A stretch of 64,000 nt of DNA from CAVYXK01 sp963708245 (GTDB taxonomy: Bacteria > Pseudomonadota > Alphaproteobacteria > Acetobacterales > Acetobacteraceae). Position 1 is the first letter of the stretch. Each line of letters opens with the position of its first letter. The DNA is taken from contig OY970201.1 in NCBI GenBank assembly GCA_963708245.1, forward strand, positions 3,472,001 through 3,536,000, written 5' to 3'. Below the pieces are notes generated by a model. The model saw nothing but the letters and a program-made list of their open reading frames with translations. It searched no databases and was not told where the DNA came from. Position numbers and translations under genes: made by a program. Below, in pieces: positions 18,105-27,207 of the stretch.

Positions 18105-19419
18105 CTATGCCGCCATTGGAGGAACCCGCCGGTGCCAGTCGTGCGCGGCCTGGTAGGCATAGCCGATGCTTAGGGCCAGAGGCTCAGTATAGCCTCGGCA
18201 GACGATTTGCAGCGATGTGGGCAAGCCGCCGGCGGTGAAGCCGTTCGGCACCGCCACCGCACACAGGTCAAGAAAGTTGACCCAACGCGTGAGCATCGCC
18301 GGCGTCGTGTTCTGGTCGATCGACGCCACCGGCAGGGCGGGTGTCACAGCGGTCGGAGTTAGCAGTGCGTCAACGCTTTCGATGGCAGCGTCGAACGATG
18401 CCTTCATCCGCTCCCGCTCGGCCAGTGCAACGAGATAGTCCCTCGACGAGACCGTCGCCCCTGCGCGCACGCGCGGTCGCACGTCCTGGTCCAGCGGTTG
18501 AGCATTGTCGTCGACCAGTTCCGCGAGCGCCGCGTACGCTTCGGCGGACATGATGCGCGCGTTGATCGCGCCGAGATCGGCAAACCGCGCGGGCAGTGCG
18601 ACATCGACGATCTCCGCACCCAAGCTGGCGAGTGCATCGACCGACCGGTCGTACGCCGCCAGGACCTCCACATCGATACCGTCACGTTCGTCGTTTGGCA
18701 GCCGTGCAAGACGCAGTCCCGTCACGCCGCGACGCAGGTCCGCCATCGGCTCCACGTCGTGCACGCCCAGAGTACGCCGGTCGCGCCGATCTTCACCCTG
18801 CAGCACCGATAGCAGCAGCGCCGCATCCTCGATCTTCAGCCCGGTGACGCCGTTCCATGCTGCCGGAATGCGGACCGAACCGCCCGTGTCGGTCCCGATC
18901 GCGCAGGGTGCCATCCGCGCCGCGACGGCGACGCCGGAGCCGGAGGACGAGCCGCCCGGCGTGCGGGTGCGTGCTATCATCCCAGGGGTTCCACGGTGTC
19001 CCCAGATGCTGGTTAGTGCCCCAGCCGCCATAGGCGAACTCTACCGTGTGGGTCTTGCCGAGGTTGATCATGCCGGCCGCCATGAGCCTGCACATAAGCG
19101 TCGCAGTGTGTGGCGCGATTCGGTTGCGCCAGGCCGCGGTACCGCCCATCGCAACCTCGCCCTCGATTTCCACGAGGTCTTTGATCGCTATCGGAATGCC
19201 ATGCAGCGGTCCGACGGCGTGGCCGGCCCGGATCGCCTTGTCCGCCAATTCGGCGGCGAGTTGAGCGTTGGCGGCGTTGACCGAGACGAAAGCCTGCAGC
19301 CTGGGTTCCAGGCGCTCGATGCGCGCGATGCACTCGTCCACCAGATCGACCGGCGACAGGCGGCGCGCGCCAATCTCCGTGGCCAGCGTGTGGACGGGAC
19401 GGAAGGCGGCGGAGGTCAT
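18105..19419 (-). pseudogene. Amidase signature enzyme, broken by a frameshift and an internal deletion
   Basis: Two frames together give an amidase. The first (from ATG at 19419) has LHGIPIAIKDLVEIEGE with the catalytic Lys. The second has GGSSSGSGVAVAARM and GTDTGGSVRIPAAWNGVTGL with the cis-Ser and nucleophile Ser. They join near 18968, where one extra C in the CACCCGCACG run shifts the frame. In addition GVTGLK runs straight into IEDAALLLSVLQG; about 30 residues normally between these (the GRVS---PL--S-DT-GP region) are missing. Two lesions argue for a real pseudogene rather than a read error. Confidence 0.8.
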
Positions 19420-19566
19420 GGCACACTCCCCACTATGACGGCAGCGGCGATCATGCGGTACGCAAGCGGCCAGCGACAGGGGTCCGACCCGCCAGCGCCC
19501 AGGGTGTCAAGCTGGCCGGCGCAACTCGCGGCCTCCGGCTTTTCTGCGATTGACCGCTCTCGACCA

Positions 19567-19709
19567 ATTCTGTTGAAAAAGTCCCGCGTAGAGTGGCGTC
19601 CAGCAACATCCGGATTGAGCGGGCGCCCGCGGTGACCCTTTGTTGTCCCGGGCGGCGATGTCACTCAAACTTTGGTTCGATCATGGTCACCCGACTTTTT
19701 CAACAGAAT
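19567..19709. mobile_element. MITE-like element with 17-bp perfect terminal inverted repeats
   Basis: ATTCTGTTGAAAAAGTC at 19567-19583 is repeated in perfect inversion as GACTTTTTCAACAGAAT at 19693-19709. The 143-bp span has no transposase. TGTTGAAAAAGTC-type ends occur in several IS families. A related IS elsewhere in the genome would mobilise it. Confidence 0.65.
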
Positions 19710-19886
19710 CGAGCCCAAGCGGACATTCCGAACTGTCGGCAAGAAGTCCGATGTTGGCCGAAAAGAGACGGTCCGCTTTGGGAAATTGCTGCGGAGGAGC
19801 AGACGTTCGCCTCCATGCGGCTTGTAGCAGCTTTCGACTTACGGCAGCACGGCTGGTTGCGGGTCCAGGTCTTTCGGAAAAAAACA

Positions 19887-20012
19887 ATGAGAATTATGAG
19901 AATTATGCTATTTGTAGCGGTAGCAATTGCCGCTCTGAGCGGTTCAATGAACGCGCAGAGCGCTGAGGACACCGAGACCGACCGGTCTATGGTAAACGTC
20001 GTCTCGACGTGA
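19887..20012 (+). CDS. Small exported peptide, hypothetical
   Basis: A 41-residue frame begins MRIMRIMLFVAVAIAALSGS, a good signal peptide ending near NAQSA, and leaves only about 18 mature residues. No clear ribosome binding site is seen. It follows a repetitive stretch (AGCGGACATT ... GGTCCGCTTTGGG, about 19720-19830), so it may be the 5' end of a gene lost by rearrangement. Confidence 0.35.
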   Translation: MRIMRIMLFVAVAIAALSGSMNAQSAEDTETDRSMVNVVST

Positions 20013-20073
20013 ACAGGGAACAATGAGCGTCAGAGCTCTATCGGTTAAGAGGTGACGCAACTGCCCGGAATGA

Positions 20074-20499
20074 TCAGGCCGCGATCTTCGAGGCGATTAT
20101 GTCCAAAGCGGATCCAAGCTGCGCCCGGAGCGGAATCGTAACACCAAACGGATTATCCTCTATCAGATCGACGATCGGGGAGCCGTCCAGGAAGCTCCGG
20201 AACCGGTCGATGGCGGCGACCAGCTTGTCGGTGCCTCGTCCATTATCGGCGTCCATCAGCGCCGCCATCAGCCTGACGCTGTCCCGATCCGTCACGCCGT
20301 TGAGGCCGAAATCGGCGAGCTGCTGGACGTCCGGGTCGTCTACCGCCTTCAATTCCCGCTGGAGTGCGGCGAAGCCCTGGTCCACCCGTGCCTTCGCGCC
20401 GGTCCAGATCGGTGTCAGCTTGCCGCCCCAATCGGCTGCCTCTTCCACGTCGAAGCCAAGCACTTCGAGAATCCACTGGTCACGGACTTCTCTCGCCAT
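20074..20499 (-). CDS. Partner protein downstream of the PI-kinase-like protein, unknown function
   Basis: ATG at 20499 follows AAAGGAG. The 141-residue acidic, helical protein contains WILEVLGFDVEEAADWGGKL, VDQGFAALQRELKAVDDPDV, the motif LADFGLNGVT and a C-terminal NPFGVTIPLRAQLGSALDII. It has no signal peptide or membrane segment. It starts 33 bases after the stop of the large kinase-like gene, so the two form an operon. The small acidic character and position resemble effector-chaperone pairs, but that is inference. I recall similar FGLNGVT / NPFGV blocks inside large bacterial effector-like proteins; a search is needed. Confidence 0.7.
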   Translation of the reverse strand: MAREVRDQWILEVLGFDVEEAADWGGKLTPIWTGAKARVDQGFAALQRELKAVDDPDVQQLADFGLNGVTDRDSVRLMAALMDADNGRGTDKLVAAIDRFRSFLDGSPIVDLIEDNPFGVTIPLRAQLGSALDIIASKIAA

Positions 20500-20532
20500 T
20501 GGTAGTGCTCCTTTCGCGAAGAACGCTCGCCA

Positions 20533-23500
20533 TCAAACTGAGTTCGGCCGATTGTGGCCCGGAACGGCGTTGAGTAGTTGATCCACGGCGACAAGGCTTC
20601 CAGCATCAATACCGTCCTGCATAGTGCTCGCTTGGGCCGCCGTGATGGCGTTGCCGTTCTGCAAACCATCAACCTCGAGTCGAAAGTTGGCGCGGACCCG
20701 CTCGAATGCGTTATCGCTCACACCTGTCACCGCGTCCAATCCGTTAGGCTGTGCCTGAAGCAGCGATTGAGTAAACTGCCGGTTAAGTGGGCCGCGCATC
20801 AAGGCAATGATTTGCTGCGCTGCAGTAACTTTCAAGTTTAAGAGCTGGTTCTGAATTGCCGGCAACGCACCGCCATTCTGCCGCTCGGCGGTGGCGAAAT
20901 TCACCTTGATCTGGCGCATCTGGTGGATGGCCCGGAGCATCATCGTCGGAAATTGCAGCTTACTGTCGCTCGAGACAACCTTGAAGGTCAAGATTTCCGC
21001 CAACTCCTCCGGCAATTCGGCGATGATCTTCCGCAACTCTTTGAACGCCGCCCACTCCTCGGCCATATCGATCTGATAGTTTGCCACGGCCGATTGCTGC
21101 TTCAGCCGGGGATACACGGTTTCCATCGCCTGCTGATCGGTCGGGGTCGGCGCACCCTTGCCTGGAACCGGCGGCGCCGTCTTCGGTGCGTTGGCATCGA
21201 AGGGCGGCAGGGGCTTCGGTACGGCAGTTCCGCCCAGTGCCAATTTCAGCGCGAGGGCAGGGTCGCAGAGAACTGAAGCACCCGGCGCTGTCTGCATGGG
21301 GAAGTCCCAGCCCCCCTGCGCCAGCATGTCCTTCATCGCCTGGTGTTCAACCGGGTTCATCAGGCACGCTTGCTTTATGACAGCCTGGTTTTTCACGGCC
21401 TCACCCAGCGCCCGCTCCGCAACCAACGCGAATTGCTTGTCCTTCACGTCGGGATCGAGTAGGATGGTTGCGTTCTTACCGAGCGCCAATTGAACTGCAG
21501 CGGGCGACAAAACCTTGTAATCCTGCGCCGCGAGTTTCATGAACTTCATAGCCCGCTCCGAGGTATCGAGCGCGGCATCGCTGAGAGTCGCTTGCCCGGC
21601 CAGTTGGTTGTTTGCCTGCCCCATCTCCTGGGCGATGTCGTTGCGCTCCGCTGCGAGCTGGGCTTTGATCGCGCCGACCTTCATGTTCTTCAGCTTGCTG
21701 CGCATGTCGTCAGACATCGGCTCGTGCGCCTGCGGAAACTTGAGCATGGCGTTGTGCGGCGACGGCATCGCGTCCCGCACACGTGCAAGACCTCTCTTAC
21801 GTTTATTGAGAACAGGCTCAGGGAGGCTCGCTCCATGATCGATCGGGACAATCTCGCCGTTAGCGTCCATCAGCAAGTTGCCGTCGTGCCGATCCAGGTT
21901 CAGGGTGCAAATATCGAGCGCGATCAGGCCGTGGACCTGGCCTTTCGGGACGCGGCTTAGTTCCTGCTTCGATTTGCCCGTGGCGGGGCCCTGATTGGGC
22001 CTGAGCTCCTGGATCGAGCACGCCGTGCTCGCGCCGTTCGGATTTTGCAGATTTGGCGGCAGGAAGCTGTTGTCCAGCGCGATGCTGTGGGTTTCCGGGA
22101 TGTTAAGGTCAACTCCGAGTTTCTGGCTCAGCATGCGTCCGGCCCGCTGCACCAAGGCCTCGCGCGCGGCCTCACCGCCATCCGGAATCCCGTCAACGGT
22201 CGAAGCTGCCGCCGGCTTGCAAATATAGGAGCCCTGCTCCTGGCCGGTTCCGCCAGTGCGCTTTATCCAGACCTTCGTATTGACGCCTCCGACGCCGCCT
22301 GGCGGCGGTTGGGCCACCCGGCTGCCCGCGGGCATGCTCAGTATATCCAGTTCGACTTTCGCCTTTGACGCCTGCTTGGCCGTATTAGTGTCCCACGGCG
22401 GTTGACCATAGCTCGTGACCTGATCGCGCAGCTCGAACGCGCGGGTCACGCGCTTCACCTCGTCAAGCGCCGCCCTCTTCGTCGGGTCGGGGTTAGCCAC
22501 GTTCTGAAGGCTCTGCTCGTAAACGGCGGCCGCCTGGCGCAGCGGCGCGACCTCGTTGGTGCCACGCGCTTTCTTCTGTCCATTCCCCCATCTGCCGCTG
22601 TTCTCGAACGTCTCGAGCGCACCGACCAGACCGCTGAAGGCAGGATCCTGAGCGAGCTGCACCTGAGTGAAGGTTTGCTTCAAAGTAGCCGAACAGTGGA
22701 GACCAACGTTCGGCTGGCAGGAAGATTCATCGATCCGTGCCGCTGTCGCGACCGTGCTCGCGAGCACACGGTCTTGGGACGAACGGGGGTTCAATCCAAG
22801 CGCTGTCAGCGTCGAGACGCTCCAGCGCCGTACTTTCAGCTTGACCTGGTCAACCTCGGCGACCCCTTTGGAGGTGTAGCCCGTCATATCCGGTGGCTGC
22901 GGCACGAGCGGCTGGGGTGGCAATTGCTGCGGCACGACAAGGCCCGGATTGTTGACCGGTGCATTTACCGGCTGCGGGTTTTGCAGGACCGGAGCGGGAT
23001 TGTTCGCCGGGTTCTGCACCGGCGGGGCGCCAACACCCGGCTGCGGCAGGGGTGGCAATTGCTGCGGCACGACAAGGCCCGGATTGTTGACCGGTGCATT
23101 TACCGGCTGCGGGTTTTGCAGGACCGGAGCGGGATTGTTCGCCGGGTTCTGCACCGGCGGGGCGCCAACACCCGGCTGCGGCAGGGGTGGCAATTGCTGC
23201 GGCACGACAAGGCCCGGATTGTTGACCGGTGCATTTACCGGCTGCGGGTTTTGCAGGACCGGAGCGGGATTGTTCGCCGGGTTCTGCACCGGCGGGGCGC
23301 CAACACCCGGCTGCGGCAGGGGTGGCAATTGCTGCGGCACGGCAAGGCCCGGATTGTTGACCGGCGCATTTAGCGGCTGCGGGTTTTGCGGCAGGACCGG
23401 AGCGGGATTGTTCGCCGGGTTCTGCACCGGCGGGGCGCCAACACCCGGCTGAAGGGCTGCCTGGCGACCGGCAAGCGGCTGAGGGCCAACGCCGCGACGG

Positions 23501-23628
23501 GCCTGCGGCCGGGCGCCCCACTGTGGAGCCGGGTTCTGCGGCACTGGGTTGTTCTGCGCTTGGTTCCCTTGCTGTTGCGCGTTTTGCCCTTGGGCGGGTT
23601 GGTTCGGGACGTTAGGTCCACCGCTCAT
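20533..23628 (-). CDS. Large repeat protein with a PI3/PI4-kinase-like catalytic domain
   Basis: ATG at 23628 has GGGGGAG six bases upstream and is preferred to 23670. Of 1031 residues, the first 240 or so are Pro/Asn/Gln-rich, with four 45-residue repeats (APPVQNPANNPAPVLQNPQP core). A globular part follows. Around residue 470 GSYICKPAAA supplies a candidate ATP lysine, followed by a GEAAREALVQRAG helix. SIQELRPNQG would be the hinge. Near 575-600 comes LDICTLNLDRHDGNLLMDAN then GEIVPIDHGASLPE. This DRH--N ... IDHG pair is the catalytic and metal-binding signature of PI3/PI4 kinases, closest to plant type II PI4K-gamma-like proteins and Legionella effectors of this kind. The C-terminal 350 residues are helical. 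No export signal. It may phosphorylate a lipid or a protein. Confidence 0.8.
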   Translation of the reverse strand: MSGGPNVPNQPAQGQNAQQQGNQAQNNPVPQNPAPQWGARPQARRGVGPQPLAGRQAALQPGVGAPPVQNPANNPAPVLPQNPQPLNAPVNNPGLAVPQQLPPLPQPGVGAPPVQNPANNPAPVLQNPQPVNAPVNNPGLVVPQQLPPLPQPGVGAPPVQNPANNPAPVLQNPQPVNAPVNNPGLVVPQQLPPLPQPGVGAPPVQNPANNPAPVLQNPQPVNAPVNNPGLVVPQQLPPQPLVPQPPDMTGYTSKGVAEVDQVKLKVRRWSVSTLTALGLNPRSSQDRVLASTVATAARIDESSCQPNVGLHCSATLKQTFTQVQLAQDPAFSGLVGALETFENSGRWGNGQKKARGTNEVAPLRQAAAVYEQSLQNVANPDPTKRAALDEVKRVTRAFELRDQVTSYGQPPWDTNTAKQASKAKVELDILSMPAGSRVAQPPPGGVGGVNTKVWIKRTGGTGQEQGSYICKPAAASTVDGIPDGGEAAREALVQRAGRMLSQKLGVDLNIPETHSIALDNSFLPPNLQNPNGASTACSIQELRPNQGPATGKSKQELSRVPKGQVHGLIALDICTLNLDRHDGNLLMDANGEIVPIDHGASLPEPVLNKRKRGLARVRDAMPSPHNAMLKFPQAHEPMSDDMRSKLKNMKVGAIKAQLAAERNDIAQEMGQANNQLAGQATLSDAALDTSERAMKFMKLAAQDYKVLSPAAVQLALGKNATILLDPDVKDKQFALVAERALGEAVKNQAVIKQACLMNPVEHQAMKDMLAQGGWDFPMQTAPGASVLCDPALALKLALGGTAVPKPLPPFDANAPKTAPPVPGKGAPTPTDQQAMETVYPRLKQQSAVANYQIDMAEEWAAFKELRKIIAELPEELAEILTFKVVSSDSKLQFPTMMLRAIHQMRQIKVNFATAERQNGGALPAIQNQLLNLKVTAAQQIIALMRGPLNRQFTQSLLQAQPNGLDAVTGVSDNAFERVRANFRLEVDGLQNGNAITAAQASTMQDGIDAGSLVAVDQLLNAVPGHNRPNSV
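22909..23451 (-). repeat. Four tandem 135-bp repeats coding for Pro/Asn-rich 45-residue units
   Basis: The mark CAATTGCTGCGGCACGRCAA recurs at 22921, 23056, 23191 and 23326, exactly 135 bases apart. The middle copies are almost identical in DNA. The copy nearest the N-terminus is slightly diverged and three bases longer. Exact multiples of three keep the frame, so copy number can change without breaking the gene. Confidence 0.95.
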
Positions 23629-23853
23629 CGCAACTCCCCCTGCTGCCAGTTCATTGAATCCGGCAGACATTTACGGGTGGACCGCCCGTCAGTCCACCAA
23701 GAAGTTCAGGTTATCCGGGAATTCGGTATTCGGCAATGGTTGAGGCCGTGATTGATGCACATATTCTACACGAATAGCGGAATCGCCCGCCACGGGTTGT
23801 TGCTCTGCAGCGAGCGCATGGGCGTTGTGTTGTTCAGTAGTTAGCGGTCGTTA

Positions 23854-24345
23854 CTAGCACACCGTTTCCAAGGACCGACTCCTATCAGGCTGGCAGGGCG
23901 AACTGATAGGACCATTGTGCACCACCGCTTCGCGGTTGAGGTCTTCAAGATAGGCGAGAATGCGTTGCTTGAGTTCGGCTTTGGAGTCGACCCGGATATG
24001 GCGAAAAAGGGAACGTGCATCTTGGAAAAGAGACCCTCGACCAGATTCAACCAGGAGCCGTGCTTCGGGGTGGAGACAAAACTGAGGCGGCCGGCCGGCT
24101 GCGTGGCGAGCCATCGATTGGTCTCCTTGGACACGTGCGCTGAATGATTGCCGAGGATGATTTTGATCGCCGTGTCAGCAGGATAAGCTCCGTCGATTTT
24201 TGCAGGAATGCCCAGACAGTAACCGGCACGCCGCAGGTTGCGAGGATATCTTACATCGGCCTCGCCGGTATCGCCATCCCGCAACCCTAAGCGGGCCTGA
24301 TATAGCATCGCCGGAATGGCCAGTCCCGACCGCTGTCGGCGCAAG
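23854..24345 (-). pseudogene. IS630-family transposase remnant
   Basis: The DDE region is recognisable: PADTAIKIILGNHSAHVSKE, then FVSTPKHGSWLNLVEGLFSK, then in the next frame RSLFRHIRVDSKAELKQRIL. The second catalytic Asp (normally ILDNHSAH) is Gly, the frame shifts near 24010, and the N-terminal half is missing. It lies just upstream of the kinase-like gene, suggesting that region was brought in or rearranged by IS activity. Confidence 0.8.
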
Positions 24346-24540
24346 CGGGGCGGCGCGATCTGTCGCGACGAAAGACCGCTCTCTACCCATTGCAGCCGAA
24401 GAGGTCGGCGGATGGGACCGTCCGCTTTCGAGGAGCAGCCCCGTGCGATTGAGCGGCAGCAATGGGCGCAATCCTGCCGGGTGAAGCAGCACGGTGACCG
24501 TCTGCTGTCGGGAACGGCTCAGTAGCCGCCCAATGACAAA

Positions 24541-24605
24541 CTCGGGTCGACTCCGGCGGTTCGGGTGGGCAGCCTGGCTACCGCCGCTTGGGGTGGAATG
24601 CGGCC
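24541..24605 (+). repeat. About 65-bp dispersed repeat, copy 2 of 3
   Basis: Contains GTCGACTCCGGCGGTTCGGG, GGGCAGCCTGGCTACCGCCG and GGGGTGGAATGCGG. It is upstream of the interrupted fatty-acid cyclopropanation gene, while copy 3 (same strand) is downstream, so the gene is bracketed by direct repeats. Confidence 0.75.
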
Positions 24606-24862
24606 GTAGCCGATCGGCCGGACGAGTAACGCCTGTGCGCCAATACCGGCCGATCGGCCGGACAGCAGGCGTTCTGGGTGCGAAGTGCGAATTCGGAAGC
24701 TACACGGGCGTCGTGCGAAAACGCACTTGTGCGATAGGCTGTCGTCGTCCTGTCGTAGTATGGCGGAATGCTGGTACGACACGCATCGTGGAAGGCGATG
24801 ATCCGAAGTACGCAACCCCACGCCCTTACCGATCGGACGACTTCAGCAGCGCAGCCAACATC

Positions 24863-25376
24863 ATGATGAAATGGGTCCTGCAGAAGATCTTCGAACGTGT
24901 GGCCCGCGGCCAGAGCGCCATCCTGCGCGTCATGTTTGCCGATAGCACTGCCTGGCAACGTCATCCTGGCGAGCCAACGGTCACGATCCACTTCCGAACG
25001 CGATCAGCCGAGCGCCGCACGGTATTGCTTGGCTATGTCGGATTCTTCGAGGCCTATTTCGACGGCGATATTGACATCGACGGCGATCGCGCCGTCGGCG
25101 GCCTGATGCACATGGCGTTCTCCGGTGGTTACCGCTACAGGGCCAACCCGTTGCTGCTGGCGAAGCGCCGTTATCTTGAGTGGCGCGACAGCAATCGTGA
25201 TTTCGTGCGGGCGAAGGCCAACGCCAGGCACCACTATGGGTTGCCATTCGAGTTCTTCCGGCTGATGCTTGGTGATGACTGCCTCTACGCCGAAGGCTAC
25301 TGGGCGGAGGGCACGACGACTTTGGCCGAGGCGCAGCGTCAGCGATGCGATTACATCTGCCGCAAGCTGCTCCTTA
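24863..25376 (+). pseudogene. cfa: Cyclopropane-fatty-acyl-phospholipid synthase, 5' part cut by an IS
   Basis: MMKWVLQKIFERVARGQSAI opens the protein. The N-terminal domain TVLLGYVGFFEAYFDGDIDI, YRYRANPLLLAKRRYLEWRD, then HHYGLPFEFFRLMLGDDCLY and YWAEGTTTLAEAQRQRCDYI end at CRKLLL, where an IS5-type element is inserted after TTA. Removing the IS and one TTA joins CTC CTT ATG CCG in frame with the second part at 26345, giving KLLLMPGDRLVEVGSGWGG. The enzyme would methylate unsaturated phospholipid chains with S-adenosylmethionine, here disabled. A GTG at 24788 is an alternative start. Confidence 0.88.
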
Positions 25377-26342
25377 GAGTCTGTCCGGGAACATTGCTAG
25401 TTCCTGCATAGCCGTCTGACCATGAGACGGATGGAAGCGAGCAACAGAAAGGCACGCGCCTTCACATTGAGATTTTCCCAATCCTTACCCAGTCGACGAC
25501 ATCGGTTGAGCCACGCCAACGTGCGTTCGACCACCCATCGCTTTGGTAGCACGACAAAGCCCTTGGCCTGGTCAGATCGTTTGACGATCTCCACCTCGGC
25601 CTGCGACACGACACGCTTCAACGCCTCCTGGAATCGCCGCCCCTGATAGCCGCCATCGGCATAAAGCTTCAGCAGGAACGGAAACATCCCGAACAGCGTC
25701 GCCAGCAGCATGGCGCCGCCATCGCGATCCTGGATGTCCGCCGCCGTCACGATGGCCTGTAGCAGCAAACCCTGGGTATCGACCAGGACGTGCCGCTTCT
25801 TGCCCTTGATCTTCTTCCCCGCATCATACCCATGCGGATCGATCGAGGCCCCCCTTTTTCGGCGCTCTTCACGCTCTGCGCATCAATCACCGCGGCGGTC
25901 GGGCTGGCCTCTCGCGAGGCCTGCTCACGACATTTCACATACAATGCGTGATGCAGTCGCTCCAGCGTGCCGTCCCAGGTCCATCGTTCCAGATAGTCGT
26001 GCACTGTGCTCCGCGGCGGCAGGTCCTTGGGGATCGCCCGCCATTGGCAGCCGGTGCTCAGCACATACATCACGCCGTTCACCACCTGGCGGATATCAAC
26101 GCTCCGCTTGTTGCCGCCCGGCTTGGCCGGGGGGATCAATGGTTCCACCTCGGCCCATTCGGCATCAGTCAGATCGCTCTCATAGCGCAGTCGGGTGCGG
26201 TCGTACCGCGTCCGGTTCTCCTTGGTCCACATCCAGTCCCCCGAATCGATGCTCGGGGGAGAGAGAATCACAGGCAATTCAATGGCTTCAAGGGTGACCC
26301 GCTAAGCGATTCTAAAGACTCAATTTGTTCCCGGACGGACAC
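25377..26342 (-). mobile_element. IS5-family insertion sequence (966 bp), complete, inserted in cfa
   Basis: Left end GAGTCTGTCCGGGAACA and right end (reverse complement) GTGTCCGTCCGGGAACA match at 15 of 17 positions. The host sequence TTA is present on both sides (25374-25376 and 26343-26345), a 3-bp target duplication typical of the IS427 type of IS5 elements. The host gene frame is restored exactly on removal, so the insertion is recent. Confidence 0.92.
25397..26277 (-). CDS. IS5-family transposase in two overlapping frames
   Basis: The first frame (from 26277 or ATG at 26232) has the DUF4096 N-terminus YESDLTDAEWAEVEPLIPPA and GCQWRAIPKDLPPRSTVHDY and reaches AVIDAQSVKSAEKGG with the first catalytic Asp. 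The second, in the -1 frame, continues HVLVDTQGLLLQAIVTAADI, LLKLYADGGYQGRRF (second Asp) and KRWVVERTLAWLNRCRRLGK (Glu). The switch lies at an A5G6 run (GAAAAAGGGGGGCC), a plausible slippery site, so one fusion transposase is probably made by programmed -1 frameshifting, as known for IS427-type elements. Confidence 0.88.
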
Positions 26343-26344
26343 TT

Positions 26345-27055
26345 ATGCCGGGGGATCGACTGGTGGAGGTAGGTTCTGGCTGGGGCGGCCTGGCGATGGT
26401 CGCTGCGGAGAAGTATGGCGCGGATGTGGTGATTTACGGCCTTGTACCAGAGCAGAATCGGATCATGCAGGCACGACTTGAACAGCGAGGGCTAACCGGA
26501 CGAGTGCGCATTGTGGAGCGGGATCATCGCGACCTGAAGCAGGAACCGGCAGCGTATGATCGTTATTTGTCAGTCGGGGTCTATGAACATGCCGGGTTCG
26601 CCAGTCAACCTCGCTGGATCGAGAGCATCGCGACCGCGCTGAAGCCGGGCGGCATCGGCATGATCTCGACCACCGGCTACATCAAGCAGTTTGCCACCGA
26701 GTTCCTGACGATCAAGTATGTGTTTCCTGGCGGCAGTGTCCCCAGTCTGGTGCGCACACTGGAATTGCTGGACCACCACGGCTTGCACGTCCTCGACGTC
26801 GAGGACCTGAGTTGGCACTACCAGCGCACCGCTGAAAACTGGCTGAGCAATTTCGAGACGCATTGGCCGGAAATCCAGGCGATCGATCCGCAGGTTTTTA
26901 CCGAGCGGTTCCGTCGTGTGTGGAACTACTATCTATGCGGCGTTATCGAGGGATTTCGGCCGGGAGGTGGTAACCTCAATCTGCACCACGTCATCTTCAC
27001 CAAGGGCAAGGGGCATTATCCGAAAGACCGCGGCTTCATGTATCGGCGGGTTTGA
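26345..27055 (+). pseudogene. cfa: Cyclopropane-fatty-acyl-phospholipid synthase, 3' part
   Basis: This segment carries the methyltransferase domain: S-adenosylmethionine-binding GDRLVEVGSGWGGLAMVAAE, RVRIVERDHRDLKQEP, the family motif LSVGVYEHAGF and GGIGMISTTGYIKQ. The C-terminal part has FTERFRRVWNYYLCGVIEGF and the end NLNLHHVIFTKGKGHYPKDR. ATG at 26347 lies in the restored frame, so a truncated methyltransferase-only protein could be made, but the substrate-binding N-terminal domain is separated by the IS. Confidence 0.88.
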
Positions 27056-27207
27056 TGCCGTCGAAGCACGGTATAGGATCGTGAGCATGGCCAACCCGCT
27101 CGCACAAATCACCATATTGGCCACCGACCGAATGACCCGTCGGCTACCGAGACCGTGGAGGGCCGGTCATTGGTAACTCCAGCCGTTGCCGGACGCTGGT
27201 CCAAATG

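Noticed and set aside
22909..23451. Regularly spaced repeats that could suggest a CRISPR array
   Set aside because: The whole 135-bp unit repeats with no unique spacers and lies in frame within a coding region.
22850..23521. Frames of 223 (minus) and 167 or more (plus) residues across the repeat block
   Set aside because: Generated by the 135-bp repeat read in other frames; low-complexity Gly/Cys/Ala-rich products without starts or context.
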